Below, one piece after another: positions 32,686-40,300 of a DNA stretch of 64,000 nucleotides. Source of the stretch: a virus. A program made the translations under genes and the position numbers. Positions within the stretch are counted from its first letter, which is position 1. The number at the start of each line of letters is the position of its first letter. The stretch spans positions 1 to 64,000 of the IMG/VR virus record IMGVR_UViG_3300035180_002703; one strand, 5' to 3'. Under the pieces are notes generated by a model, which was not told the DNA's origin, searched no databases, and was given only the letters and a program-made list of their open reading frames with translations.

Positions 32686-33060
32686 ATGGTATCGATTGTA
32701 ACTGTCGCAATGCCCGTGGAGATGGGGCAGAAGCTTGAGGAACTGCGTGCGGAATACGGACACGCATCGCGGTCGGCGATCGTTCGGATGGCGGTTGAAT
32801 CGTTCATCCGCGGCGGCGGCGTGGGTGGAGAGAAAAGCAAGTGTCCTGCTCTGACGTGGCATGCGGTATCAGATCAGTTGCCGGACGATTCGGAGGTGAA
32901 GCTCGTAACCGTTCTCGACTCACATGGTGGCCGTTGTGTGGCGACGTCCTATTACATCAAAGGCAGCTGGTACAGTGATGGCCCATACTCGTCGCTTCCT
33001 GTCATTGCATGGACCGATTGGCCGGAGGCATGGGACGGAGAGGTGAAGAAGAATGGATAA
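32686..33060 (+). CDS. Ribbon-helix-helix protein fused to DUF551-like domain
   Basis: The product is 124 aa. The N-terminal ~45 residues (TVAMPVEMGQKLEELRAEYG, then SRSAIVRMAVESFI) form a ribbon-helix-helix DNA-binding unit. The C-terminal part (WHAVSDQLPDDSEVKLVTVL ... SYYIKGSWYSDG ... VIAWTDWPEA) resembles DUF551. The fusion suggests a DNA-binding regulator with a small ligand or partner domain. It overlaps the next gene by 8 bp. Confidence 0.68.
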   Translation: MVSIVTVAMPVEMGQKLEELRAEYGHASRSAIVRMAVESFIRGGGVGGEKSKCPALTWHAVSDQLPDDSEVKLVTVLDSHGGRCVATSYYIKGSWYSDGPYSSLPVIAWTDWPEAWDGEVKKNG

Positions 33061-33511
33061 TGATGGATTGCAGGTCGCCGAACGAGCAGAAGAAGAGCGC
33101 GGGGGAGAAGCGATAAAGCCTGGCGATCTGGTGATCTGCGGCGTAAATGGTGATCGAGGCCGGGTTGTGCGAACTCACACCAAGCTGGTCTGGACGGATG
33201 AACCAGAGATGAAGGTGCACGAAGAGACTGTACTCACCTGCGAGCTGCCCGAATGGAGCACGGAATGGGAGTACGATGTCGATGAAGTGACCCCGGTAGA
33301 GATTGCACCGACTGGCACGAACAATGCGAACTGCAGTATTCGCGTTGGAGACGTCATCCAACTCGAAGAGACAGGTCTGCTTGCACGGGTTGAGTCTGTT
33401 ACACTCAAGACGAAAGGTACACACGATGGAGTCAAACAGTACCTAGCATTCTCGGTCGTTATCGAACCTGGGCAACGCATGGTCTTGTGGGATACCGAGG
33501 TTGATATTTAG
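33053..33511 (+). CDS. Hypothetical protein with KOW/SH3-like beta segments
   Basis: The product is 152 aa. An acidic N-terminal ~20 residues precedes two beta-barrel-like units, each starting with a GD-x-(V/I) strand (KPGDLVICGVNGDRGRVVR and RVGDVIQLEETGLLARVE). It is translationally coupled to the RHH gene. The family is not recognised. Confidence 0.6.
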   Translation: MDNDGLQVAERAEEERGGEAIKPGDLVICGVNGDRGRVVRTHTKLVWTDEPEMKVHEETVLTCELPEWSTEWEYDVDEVTPVEIAPTGTNNANCSIRVGDVIQLEETGLLARVESVTLKTKGTHDGVKQYLAFSVVIEPGQRMVLWDTEVDI

Positions 33512-33547
33512 ACTGCGAGGAGAACAACGACGCAAAGGAGGGTGGAA

Positions 33548-33766
33548 ATGGAGAACATCGGGCTGAAAGTCGGTGACAGGGTCGTGGTGCTGCATGACGG
33601 CGAGCCGGGCAAAGTGGTGTTTCTGTCTTCCTACGGCGGATGGACAACACTCACGGTCAAGGCTGATATTGGCGGATGTGGCACATGGATGCTGAACGGG
33701 CCGGATGCGATTGCCGAGGTGGTCCGCAAGGTGCCTGCAGAAACGGGATGTATCGCCAATGCCTGA
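33548..33766 (+). CDS. Small KOW/SH3-like protein
   Basis: The product is 72 aa. LKVGDRVVVLHDGEPGKVVF is a typical KOW-type strand-loop-strand, related to the units of the preceding gene. The ATG at 33548 has GGAGGG 4-9 nt upstream. The function is unknown. Confidence 0.6.
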   Translation: MENIGLKVGDRVVVLHDGEPGKVVFLSSYGGWTTLTVKADIGGCGTWMLNGPDAIAEVVRKVPAETGCIANA

Positions 33767-33806
33767 GCTGGGGGCGTGGAGTGGAGAGGAATAGGAGGGG
33801 GAATCA

Positions 33807-34346
33807 ATGAACAAGGTCTCTCAAGAAGAAATGAAAGGAATCCTCCAGCGTCATAGTCTGTGGCTACTCACGAGCGCTGGAGGGGAGCGTGCTATGCTGG
33901 CGGGATGTGATTTGAGGGGTCTCGATCTATCGGAAGCGAACCTGGCATATGCCAACATGGCAGGCTGCATGCTCGATAATGCGAACCTTTCTCGCGCTAT
34001 GATGTCGTACGCAAACCTGGCCGACGCCACGCTGAGAGGGGTGAACGCCGTCGAGGCATCGTTCGATCGGGCCAACCTTTCTCACGCGATCCTGGCGCGG
34101 GCCGATCTGACGAATGCCAACCTGGAGTGGGCGATTTGTACGCAGACGGCATTCACCTACGCGAAGATGGATGGGATTCGGTTCTACGGCATCACGCTGG
34201 TTGGTGCATGGTTCATGGGAACGTCGGCTGTCGGCCATATGATAGAGGCTGCCAAGTATGATTTGAAGAACGCGCAGTGGACGCTCGACCGCATCGAAGA
34301 AGAGACCGAGAGACAGGCCAAACACGCACAGTTGTCGCAGTCGTAG
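33807..34346 (+). CDS. Pentapeptide-repeat protein (paralog 2)
   Basis: The product is 179 aa. An N-terminal helix (EEMKGILQRHSLWL) is followed by about 18 pentapeptide repeats from residue ~32 to 130 (LRGLDLSEANLAYANMAG, ANLSHAILARADLTNANL). A C-terminal charged helix (LDRIEEETERQAKHAQ) lacks the DUF5758-like domain. The ribosome site is GGAGGGGGA. It is first of four adjacent paralogs. Confidence 0.85.
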   Translation: MNKVSQEEMKGILQRHSLWLLTSAGGERAMLAGCDLRGLDLSEANLAYANMAGCMLDNANLSRAMMSYANLADATLRGVNAVEASFDRANLSHAILARADLTNANLEWAICTQTAFTYAKMDGIRFYGITLVGAWFMGTSAVGHMIEAAKYDLKNAQWTLDRIEEETERQAKHAQLSQS

Positions 34347-34353
34347 CGTGCCC

Positions 34354-34380
34354 CAGTAAGCCGCCACCTTAGGGGGCGCA
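34354..34380 (+). ncRNA. TAAG leader stem-loop, copy 2
   Basis: AGTAAG, outer stem CGCC/GGCG (34362-34365 / 34375-34378), inner CC-TTAG-GG. It has no adjacent promoter, so it acts on an internal mRNA segment. It precedes the 34399 gene. Confidence 0.72.
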
Positions 34381-34398
34381 TGGGCAAGGAGGGGTGGG

Positions 34399-35079
34399 AT
34401 GACGAATAAGATGTCGCAGGAGAAGCTGGATCGGATTCTGGATGCACACGAGGCATGGCTGGGGAGGAAACCTGGAGGCAGAAGGGCTAGGCTGTGCGGA
34501 AAGAACATGTCGGGGCTGAACTTCGCGGGCCGTACGCTGAGGCACATCATCTTGGCAGACGCCGAACTGCACGGTGCGAACCTGTCCGGGGCCGATCTCG
34601 ACGCAGCGAATCTCAGTTGCGCGAACATGTGGAGGGTAAATGCAGAGCGAGCAACTTTCCGAGAGACGGACCTTTCTTGCGCCGATCTCTCAGGTGCGAG
34701 GCTGTTCGACGCCGATCTCGATACAGCGAATCTCAGTCACGCGAAGATGTGGGGTGCGAATGCGGAGCGGGCGGCTTTCCGAGAAGCGAACCTTTCTTGC
34801 GCCGATCTGCGGAAAGCGAACCTAGAAGGATCGGTGTTTACCCAGGCTAATCTGTCTGGAGCTCGCCTATCAGGTGCGCATATCGACGGCGCTAAGTGGA
34901 CGGACGCCGTCATGGCGATTGCGGATGTTCGCGATGTGGCTCCGACCGAGGAATTCCTGGATGCTTTTTACGATTGGAAGATATGTGTAGACAGTGCATA
35001 TACAACTTGCTGCCAGCGTTACGCAGTGGCGGTAGCCACCCAAACGAATGGCGCTGACGAAACGGAGGGGGAACAATGA
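34399..35079 (+). CDS. Pentapeptide-repeat protein (paralog 3)
   Basis: The product is 226 aa. An N-terminal helix (EKLDRILDAHEAWLG) is followed by regular repeats to residue ~165 (ANLSGADLDAANLSCANM). The block with ERATFRETDLSCADLSGA is duplicated internally about 40 residues later (ERAAFREANLSCADLRKA). A short helical tail follows. It overlaps the next paralog by the ATGA arrangement. Confidence 0.85.
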   Translation: MTNKMSQEKLDRILDAHEAWLGRKPGGRRARLCGKNMSGLNFAGRTLRHIILADAELHGANLSGADLDAANLSCANMWRVNAERATFRETDLSCADLSGARLFDADLDTANLSHAKMWGANAERAAFREANLSCADLRKANLEGSVFTQANLSGARLSGAHIDGAKWTDAVMAIADVRDVAPTEEFLDAFYDWKICVDSAYTTCCQRYAVAVATQTNGADETEGEQ

Positions 35080-35657
35080 AGCGAATGACACAGAAGAAGC
35101 TGAACAAGATTCTGGATGCACACGAGGCGTGGCTTAGGATGGAGAAGAAAGGGAAGAGGGCCATGCTTTGTGGAAAGAACATGTCCGGCTTGGACTTCTC
35201 GGGGCGAAAGCTGAGACACGCATGCATGGCGCATTCCGTTCTGATGTATGCGAACCTGCGGGGTGCGGATTTCTCAGATGCCATTCTGATCGACGCGATT
35301 ATGCTAGGAGCCGACGCAGAGAATGCGGTGTTCTGGAACGCGCACCTAACATCTGCAAATTTGTTGGATGCGAACCTGCGGAATGCGGACTTCACTCAGG
35401 CGATCGTTGTGGGGATTCTTCTAACGGAGGCGAACACGAAGGGGGCGATCTGGGACGACGCTGTTCGGCAATACTGGAATAAGCCCATGTGGTACTGGGA
35501 AACCGAGTTCGGAGAGTCGAAACATGACACAAACGAAACGGAGGGGGACAATGAAGCGAATGAAGCCAATGACACAGAAGGAGCTGAACAAGGTTCTGGA
35601 TGCACATCAAGCGTGGCTGAAACTGAGGAAGGGCGAGATGGCTGTCCTAGCCAGTAG
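35076..35657 (+). CDS. Pentapeptide-repeat protein (paralog 4) with extended out-of-register C-terminus
   Basis: The product is 193 aa. A helix (KKLNKILDAHEAWLRM) is followed by repeats to about residue 130. The last ~38 residues are acidic low-complexity (NETEGDNEANEANDTEG) because the stop expected at the boundary is lost. The boundary sequence differs from the 34399/35076 junction by one missing A, so this frame runs 107 bp into the next gene. The extra tail is probably accidental. Confidence 0.8.
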   Translation: MKRMTQKKLNKILDAHEAWLRMEKKGKRAMLCGKNMSGLDFSGRKLRHACMAHSVLMYANLRGADFSDAILIDAIMLGADAENAVFWNAHLTSANLLDANLRNADFTQAIVVGILLTEANTKGAIWDDAVRQYWNKPMWYWETEFGESKHDTNETEGDNEANEANDTEGAEQGSGCTSSVAETEEGRDGCPSQ

Positions 35658-36078
35658 GAACATGTCCGGCTTGGACTTCTCGGGCAGGAACTTGTTCTTG
35701 GCAAACCTGTCTCGTGCTGATCTGCATGGCGCAAAACTGAGAGGTACGGACCTGCAGTCTTGCGACCTGAGCGGTGCGGATATGCATGATGTGGATGCAG
35801 AGGGTGCGTCATTCGAGAAGGCTCAGTTGACTCGTGCGTGCCTGAGGAAAGCGAACCTGCGCAGAGCAAATTTTAGCAAGGCGTGTCTTGCTGGCGCTGA
35901 TCTATCGGGTGCACATATCCAGAACGCAGTCTGGGATTATGCCGACATGAACTTCGGGTTTGCCAACGGAGTAATGCCGAGGGAAGAGCTGTTAGAGGCC
36001 CTGAAGCAGTGGAAGCTCCGTGTTGATGCCGAGTACGAGAAGTTCTGCGCGGATGTTGAGGAACACTCGGAGAAATAG
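35551..36078 (+). CDS. Pentapeptide-repeat protein (paralog 5)
   Basis: The product is 175 aa from the ATG at 35551, which follows GGAGGGGGA as in its paralogs. The helix KELNKVLDAHQAWL is followed by repeats (ANLSRADLHGAKLRGTDLQS, SGADMHDV) to about residue 135 and a charged tail. It starts 107 bp before the end of the upstream gene, in another frame. It is followed by a consensus promoter. Confidence 0.83.
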   Translation: MKRMKPMTQKELNKVLDAHQAWLKLRKGEMAVLASRNMSGLDFSGRNLFLANLSRADLHGAKLRGTDLQSCDLSGADMHDVDAEGASFEKAQLTRACLRKANLRRANFSKACLAGADLSGAHIQNAVWDYADMNFGFANGVMPREELLEALKQWKLRVDAEYEKFCADVEEHSEK

Positions 36079-36108
36079 CTTGACAAACCCGAAGAAGACG
36101 GGATATAA
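36079..36108 (+). promoter_or_regulatory. Sigma-70 promoter
   Basis: TTGACA, 18-bp spacer, TATAAT, beginning at the stop codon of the upstream pentapeptide gene. It feeds leader copy 3. Confidence 0.85.
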
Positions 36109-36120
36109 TATGTACGTAGA

Positions 36121-36155
36121 AAGCCGATAAGACGCTACCTGTTACGGAGCGCGCG
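36121..36155 (+). ncRNA. TAAG leader stem-loop, copy 3
   Basis: GATAAG, outer stem CGCT/AGCG (36133-36136 / 36148-36151), bulged A, inner CC/GG. The C-G to T-A change is compensatory relative to the CGCC/GGCG copies. Confidence 0.78.
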
Positions 36156-36173
36156 GGCTGAGGGGGAATGAGC

Positions 36174-36509
36174 ATGAAGCGTGTGGTAAATGGCCTGCTG
36201 TACGATACCGACACTTCCCATTTGATTGCGGAGGGCTTGTCGAGAGACTATTGGGGAAGATCAGCATGGCAAGGCAGCCTGTATATCACGCCGAGGTCTC
36301 GCAGATGGTTCGTAGTGGGCCACGGCGATCCCGATAGCATCTTTTCGGGAATCCCAAATAACGAGGGGATTGTGCCAGTCGACTCCAAGTTTGTCGTGGA
36401 CATGCTCGAATACGTTGAGGAAGACGTGTTCAACATACTGCTGAAGTACAAAAGCGATCTTGGAATTCGCGATGCCGACGAAGTGCCAATTGGCACGGTC
36501 GGCTGCTAG
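36174..36509 (+). CDS. Small protein of the YDT/GPxS family (paralog 3)
   Basis: The product is 111 aa. It begins MKRVVNGLLYDTDTSHLIA and has GSLYITPRSRRWFVVGHGDP. A C-terminal helix ends DLGIRDADEV. It is closely related to the next gene (TPRSRRWF and IxDADxV are identical). The ATG at 36174 is preferred over 36168 for ribosome-site spacing. The function is unknown. Confidence 0.72.
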   Translation: MKRVVNGLLYDTDTSHLIAEGLSRDYWGRSAWQGSLYITPRSRRWFVVGHGDPDSIFSGIPNNEGIVPVDSKFVVDMLEYVEEDVFNILLKYKSDLGIRDADEVPIGTVGC

Positions 36510-36524
36510 AAAGGAGAGGGAACA

Positions 36525-36872
36525 ATGAAGCAAGTCATTGACGGTATTCGCTACGATACCGAGAAGGCGGTTCCTGTTGCGCGGGTCTCCGGCAATAGCG
36601 GAACCCCGCACTGGTTCAGTGGCACGCTCTACATCACTCCGAGGTCTCGCCGGTGGTTTATGTCGGGCGATGGCGGTCCATACAGTCCGTTCGGCCAGAG
36701 CGTCGGCTGGGGCGCATACGCCAGCGGATCGGGGATCGCACCTCTAACTCCGGAGCGCGCTCGGGAGATTCTTGAGGGAGGGGATGATGAGTGCCAGAGC
36801 GCGATGGAAAGGTATGCCGAGGAGCTCGGCATCGTCGACGCGGATGACGTGAAGGAGCTGGCCACTGTCTGA
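36525..36872 (+). CDS. Small protein of the YDT/GPxS family (paralog 4)
   Basis: The product is 115 aa. The order MKQVIDGIRYDTEKAVPVA, GTLYITPRSRRWFMSGDGGP and PERAREIL, then EELGIVDADDV, defines the family. It follows its paralog in tandem with an AAAGGAGAGGG ribosome site. Relatives in other bacteria have the same YDTETA and GPxSxF features, without known function. A strong terminator-like hairpin follows. Confidence 0.74.
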   Translation: MKQVIDGIRYDTEKAVPVARVSGNSGTPHWFSGTLYITPRSRRWFMSGDGGPYSPFGQSVGWGAYASGSGIAPLTPERAREILEGGDDECQSAMERYAEELGIVDADDVKELATV

Positions 36873-36883
36873 TCGGTCCAGAA

Positions 36884-36915
36884 CCCCGGGGGGGCAGGCA
36901 GAACACCCCCCGGGG
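36884..36915 (+). terminator. Terminator-like hairpin
   Basis: CCCCGGGGGG pairs with CCCCCCGGGG, 10 bp, separated by a 12-nt loop. It lies between the 36525 gene and the next promoter. Confidence 0.65.
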
Positions 36916-36930
36916 GAAGAATAGAAGGGG

Positions 36931-36959
36931 TTGACAAGCCGACTATCGTATGATATAAT
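36931..36959 (+). promoter_or_regulatory. Sigma-70 promoter
   Basis: TTGACA, 17-bp spacer, TATAAT. It feeds leader copy 4 and the helical-protein genes at 37020 and 37438. Confidence 0.87.
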
Positions 36960-36971
36960 ATGTACATAGTC

Positions 36972-37003
36972 AAGCCGATAAGCCGCCAACAAGAGGCGCA
37001 CGG
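36972..37003 (+). ncRNA. TAAG leader stem-loop, copy 4
   Basis: GATAAG, outer stem CGCC/GGCG (36984-36987 / 36995-36998) with a simple 7-nt loop AACAAGA. This copy has no inner stem. Confidence 0.72.
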
Positions 37004-37019
37004 CGAAAGGAGAGGGAAC

Positions 37020-37328
37020 ATGAACAGCACCGAGGCTCCTATGACGCTCACCGCGCTGGCCGCCGATCAGGAGTGGAACCTGGTGGAGTCGCTCAAGGGC
37101 ATCGCTGACGGGCAGCGTGTTCCAGAGACCATCGACACTCTGGTTCGTCTCGCCGAGGAGTATCAGAAGTCCGCTCGCGATAAGCTGGCCGAATCGGAAA
37201 GGCTGAAGAAGTATCCTGTATCGGCGCACTTCCTCGCTCACGAGAAGGAATGCGACGCGCTGGATGACGCTCGGGTTGCCAAGGCGTACAACGACATGGT
37301 GGATAGGCTCACGAAGTACCTGCACTGA
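37020..37328 (+). CDS. Small charged helical protein (helical family, member 1)
   Basis: The product is 102 aa. It is nearly all helix; VESLKGIADGQRVPETIDTL recurs as DLKGIAEGQTLEETVKTL in 37438. Its central part is Lys/Glu-rich and the end is aromatic/helical (YNDMVDRLTKYL). The start at 37020 follows AAAGGAGAGGG. It is the first gene after a consensus promoter and leader. No known domain recognised. Confidence 0.68.
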   Translation: MNSTEAPMTLTALAADQEWNLVESLKGIADGQRVPETIDTLVRLAEEYQKSARDKLAESERLKKYPVSAHFLAHEKECDALDDARVAKAYNDMVDRLTKYLH

Positions 37329-37329
37329 C

Positions 37330-37389
37330 TGCCGAAACCGGCTTTCGGGCCGGTCTGCACCGGGCGGCTCCCGGCGCACTGAAGAGGCA
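37330..37389 (+). ncRNA. Type II hammerhead ribozyme, copy 1
   Basis: All core elements are present. GAAA (37334-37337) is followed by stem III (37337-37342 / 37349-37354). The cleavage site falls after C37355. Stem I (37356-37364 / 37370-37378) leads to CTGAAGA (37379-37385). The open stem II is TGCC (37330-37333) with GGCA (37386-37389). It lies between two genes and directly before leader copy 5. Cleavage would separate the 37020 mRNA from the 37438 mRNA. Confidence 0.88.
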
Positions 37390-37422
37390 AGCCGATAAGT
37401 CGCCACCTTAGGGGGCGCAACG
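37390..37422 (+). ncRNA. TAAG leader stem-loop, copy 5
   Basis: GATAAG, outer stem CGCC/GGCG (37401-37404 / 37414-37417), bulged A, inner CC-TTAG-GG. It follows the hammerhead directly and ends 16 nt before the ATG at 37438. Confidence 0.78.
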
Positions 37423-37437
37423 GAGGGGAGGGGAGAA

Positions 37438-37842
37438 ATGGATGACGTTGGTAGTGGTGGCTCCGTCTGGAGCGAAACCGTCTGGAAGATGCCGATGACG
37501 CTGGAGCTCCTGGAAAGACAGGCGATCGGTGCGGAAAGCGCGGCGCAGGAACACTCCGAGATTGCCAAGAGGGCTACCAGCCGGGCGGAAGCGAAGAAGG
37601 CGCGAGAGGAAGCAGATTACCTGTACGAGCTGGCCGACGAATACCGAGGGCTCGCACGTGATCTGAAGGGGATCGCGGAAGGACAGACGCTGGAAGAAAC
37701 GGTGAAGACACTGCGCAGTCTATCGCGAAGGAAGACAGGTATCCAACGACACAGGCAGTTGAGCGACTATGAGGAGATGGCAGATATTCTGTCATTCTAC
37801 CTGCGAGGATATACGGGAGAGGAGGATCACAATGAACAGTGA
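37438..37842 (+). CDS. Small charged helical protein (helical family, member 2)
   Basis: The product is 134 aa. It has coiled-coil-like helices (RATSRAEAKKAREEADYLYE, ARDLKGIAEG) and shares the LKGIA-x-G-Q segment with 37020. The layout (N-terminal helix, Trp/Lys/Ala-rich mid region, last helix) resembles 46825-48318 members. It overlaps the next gene by 11 bp. The function is unknown. Confidence 0.66.
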   Translation: MDDVGSGGSVWSETVWKMPMTLELLERQAIGAESAAQEHSEIAKRATSRAEAKKAREEADYLYELADEYRGLARDLKGIAEGQTLEETVKTLRSLSRRKTGIQRHRQLSDYEEMADILSFYLRGYTGEEDHNEQ

Positions 37843-38494
37843 AGACACCTGGGCCAAGTGCCATGTGGACGTGGCTAACGCCGCGCTCGGTATCGCCCGC
37901 GAATACGGGCATCCGTGGGCGCATAGCTCCGTGGTTCCTCAAGCTGGGGGGTGGGAGCCAGAGGACAAGCGACCCACGCTCGAAGAAATCAAGATGCACA
38001 TCCCGTGTCGGATCGCACGCGGCGTTCTCACTCCGCGCGTCTCCTACGACGAAAACGGTTGGGTGCTGAGATTCAAGACGCCGGACGGGCGCGCGACCAT
38101 CCAGGTGTCGCATGAGACGGACCGCGACACGGAGTATTCAGTCACTGTCTGGAGGTCAGACGGATCGTGGGCGCGAGGCACGAAGTCTGGGCATTTCATC
38201 ATGGTCGGGGCCGACGACACTCGCTGGGGTATGCGCCATATGAAGGCATGGCAGCGAGCGTGGCGTGCGATTGGCATCGAGCCGCCGGAGTTTCCCGGGG
38301 TTCTCCGCGCTGAGTGGGACCTGATCGTCGACGCAGACAGTCCATTGCCAACAGGCACCGAGGATATATCGGGGGCAACCGTCCAGATCATGCCCTCGGC
38401 GCTCTTGACGGGGAGGGACCTGCTCAAACTGGTGCAGTATGCACGACACGTTATCGTCCGGGATGACGACTACCGGGCGTATCCTCTGGCATAA
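37832..38494 (+). CDS. Hypothetical protein, WG-RH-AW-RAW family (paralog 1)
   Basis: The product is 220 aa. The N-terminal helix ANAALGIAREYGHPWAHSS is followed by a beta region with an inserted ARGTKSGHF strand. A WGMRHMKAWQRAWRAIGIEP helix and a C-terminal DLLKLVQYARHVIV segment end it. The same order is found in 50127 and, shortened, in 49415, 51654 and 52820. The repeated W-G-x-R-x-x-A-x-W core suggests a conserved fold. No known family recognised. Confidence 0.68.
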   Translation: MNSEDTWAKCHVDVANAALGIAREYGHPWAHSSVVPQAGGWEPEDKRPTLEEIKMHIPCRIARGVLTPRVSYDENGWVLRFKTPDGRATIQVSHETDRDTEYSVTVWRSDGSWARGTKSGHFIMVGADDTRWGMRHMKAWQRAWRAIGIEPPEFPGVLRAEWDLIVDADSPLPTGTEDISGATVQIMPSALLTGRDLLKLVQYARHVIVRDDDYRAYPLA

Positions 38495-38497
38495 CGG

Positions 38498-38526
38498 TTG
38501 ACGGGATCGGCGTGATGGGATATAAT
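38498..38526 (+). promoter_or_regulatory. Sigma-70 promoter
   Basis: TTGACG, 17-bp spacer, TATAAT. It lies just after the 37832 gene and drives the recombination/replication operon starting at 38568. No TAAG leader follows. Confidence 0.85.
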
Positions 38527-38567
38527 AAGTGTGCCGATATGGCTAATCTGATGGGAGGGACATATGC

Positions 38568-38786
38568 ATGAAAGGCAGGCCACGAAGAGAGATGCAGAGT
38601 TGCGATGTTGCGCTCTGGGAGTACGGTGGAGTACGGGCGTTCGTTGAGGAGCTAGACGCCGAAGGAGTTCCTCGCCCGAAGATCATTCAGGCGATTTCGG
38701 AGGCGGCTCCAGACGCGAAGATTCCGAAGTCCGCTCAAACGATCGGTAACTGGATACGGTACTGGAAGAACCCCGATCGCGGCTAA
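38568..38786 (+). CDS. Small putative DNA-binding protein
   Basis: The product is 72 aa. It has a basic N-terminus (MKGRPRREM) and two helices that could form an HTH: KIIQAISEAAP followed by KSAQTIGNWIRYWKN. It is the first gene of the promoter at 38498 in front of recombination and replication genes. A regulatory role is possible; no family match is certain. Confidence 0.6.
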   Translation: MKGRPRREMQSCDVALWEYGGVRAFVEELDAEGVPRPKIIQAISEAAPDAKIPKSAQTIGNWIRYWKNPDRG

Positions 38787-38805
38787 CGAGAGAAGGAGGG
38801 GGGAA

Positions 38806-39072
38806 ATGCCGGACCTGGTGTTGCAAACGGGCGTCAAAGTTCCCGCTCGCGATGTTACAGAAGCTTGGGCCATGACCGTGCCCGGCGATGGCGCGGAGAT
38901 ACACGTCAGGCTGCGGGACCGCGCACCGTTCTGCTTGGCGTTCGCATCTGAGCTGAGAAGCGCGCCGATACATGACATGATCGAGAGGCTGACGGACTGG
39001 CTCCGCTCACCTCAAGGCGATTTCGACCTGGAGGCCGAATGGCGCGAGGCGGATACGCGCGCGGGGCTCTGA
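38806..39072 (+). CDS. Hypothetical protein
   Basis: The product is 88 aa. A beta-rich first half (LVLQTGVKVPARDVTEAWAM, AEIHVRLRDRAPFCLAF) is followed by an amphipathic helix (IHDMIERLTDWLRS). The ribosome site is GGAGGGGGG. It is the second gene of the recombination operon. The family is not recognised. Confidence 0.6.
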   Translation: MPDLVLQTGVKVPARDVTEAWAMTVPGDGAEIHVRLRDRAPFCLAFASELRSAPIHDMIERLTDWLRSPQGDFDLEAEWREADTRAGL

Positions 39073-39084
39073 AAGGAGAAGCAC

Positions 39085-39411
39085 TTGACCGACGAATATG
39101 CGGGCCTTAGAATACGGCGGTACGAACGAAAGCGGGCTCGAAGGGAGAAATTCCTGGAGAACTCATGGCGCACGCTGATCGCAGTCGCAGTCCTGGCAGG
39201 CATCGCAGTGGAGTATCACAGGCTGCAGGTTCTGGATAAGCTCGCACAGTCGCCGGTGGTGGTTTACATGCCATCGGAGCGGAAGGCGATGCGCGAGGTT
39301 CGACCGCTCGCGAGCCGGGGGAGGCGCGTTGTTCGCGAGTCAAGCGATCCGCATTACAAGGGAATGTTGCCGGCATTGCCAGACCTGCCGGGGAGAGGAG
39401 AGGGAGAATGA
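39085..39411 (+). CDS. Single-pass membrane protein
   Basis: The product is 108 aa with a TTG start after AAAGGAG. A strongly basic cytoplasmic N-terminus (RRYERKRARREKF) precedes one transmembrane helix (LIAVAVLAGIAV, about 33-46) and a basic C-terminal region. Its stop overlaps the annealing-protein start by 4 bp. The role is unknown. Confidence 0.6.
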   Translation: MTDEYAGLRIRRYERKRARREKFLENSWRTLIAVAVLAGIAVEYHRLQVLDKLAQSPVVVYMPSERKAMREVRPLASRGRRVVRESSDPHYKGMLPALPDLPGRGEGE

Positions 39412-40211
39412 GCGAGGCCGAGGAGAAACATGAGGCGGTGGGCTCCGCAGAGTGGGCCGCGAAGCGTTGCATCAAAATGCAGGGGGGTAAGTGGTACCTG
39501 CCAGTGGCTCCGCGCGTACAGTGGTTTAGAACGGTGCATCCCGACTGGGGTATCAGCACGTCCCTGATCGAGGGCGGCCACGAGGCGGGGTTCGCGACGG
39601 TGCAGGCGATCATCTACAACCCCGAGGGCCGGCTGCTCGCATCCGGGATGAAGACCGAGTCCAAGCATGACTTTCCCGCAGGGTGGGTCGAGAAGGCGGA
39701 GAGTGGCGCTGTGGGCCGGGCGCTGGCATTGCTCGGGTTCGGCACGCAGTTCACGCCGGAACTTGACGAAGCGCCGCGGATCGTCGATACTCCACGGCGT
39801 CCCGTCTCGGATCACGGAGGCCTGCCGGTGTCCACGAAGGTCACGGACAGCATCTGGGAGGGTGACGGACCCTGTCCGTTCTGCCATGCCAAACCTGGCA
39901 CGGGGCACGTCGAGGCGTGTCGATACATCGGAAAGTCGCCCGAGGAGGTGGACAAGGACATCGCGGCACGGCGATGGATCGCGGAGTTGGCGAAGCGCGG
40001 CTACACTGACAAAGAAAGCCGCGCGCGTGTTCTCCGCGACGTGTTGACATGGAAGGCCGGCGGGAAGGTCAACCCGCGAGTCCCTCCGCCGGTGCTTTCG
40101 ACTTACACTGCCGCCGACTTCAGGCTCGCGGTCGATAACCTGGAGGCCTACGAGGCGGTGCGGAACAAGACCGATCAGGCGCTCGCATCGAGCGCTGACT
40201 TCACGGATTAG
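39408..40211 (+). CDS. Single-strand annealing recombinase (Rad52/Sak/ERF-like)
   Basis: The product is 267 aa. Residues ~18-115 contain the annealing-protein pattern: KMQGGKWYLPVAPRVQWFR, HPDWGIST, FATVQAIIYNPEGRLLASG and EKAESGAVGRALALLGFGT. A CPFCH...HVEAC zinc-like motif follows near 160-175, then a helical C-terminus. Phage annealing proteins act in recombination and replication restart. A DUF1064 nuclease lies downstream. The exact subfamily is not assigned. Confidence 0.75.
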   Translation: MSEAEEKHEAVGSAEWAAKRCIKMQGGKWYLPVAPRVQWFRTVHPDWGISTSLIEGGHEAGFATVQAIIYNPEGRLLASGMKTESKHDFPAGWVEKAESGAVGRALALLGFGTQFTPELDEAPRIVDTPRRPVSDHGGLPVSTKVTDSIWEGDGPCPFCHAKPGTGHVEACRYIGKSPEEVDKDIAARRWIAELAKRGYTDKESRARVLRDVLTWKAGGKVNPRVPPPVLSTYTAADFRLAVDNLEAYEAVRNKTDQALASSADFTD

Positions 40212-40230
40212 ACATGCTACATAACTCGGT

Positions 40231-40268
40231 GAAACCCCGTCCGCCGCCGGTTCGTCGGGCGGGGTTTC
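40231..40268 (+). terminator. Strong terminator-like hairpin
   Basis: GAAACCCCGTCCG pairs with CGGGCGGGGTTTC over 13 bp, with one G-T and a 12-nt loop, followed by TTT. It lies after the annealing-protein gene. Confidence 0.72.
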
Positions 40269-40287
40269 TTTCCCGCAGTGCGGGAGA
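40269..40287 (+). promoter_or_regulatory. Conserved leader hairpin, copy 2
   Basis: TTTCCCGC-AGT-GCGGGAGA, 8 bp with one G-T, with the loop at 40277-40279. It shares its 14-nt core with 15293-15315 and 63080-63096. It lies before the ribosome site of the 40301 gene. Confidence 0.65.
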
Positions 40288-40300
40288 AGGGAGGGTGGGT

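Noticed and set aside
40231-40268. Third hammerhead ribozyme (GAAACC hairpin)
   Set aside because: There is no CTGANGA core near it and the stem ends in GGTTTC, not a U-H site; it is a terminator-like hairpin.
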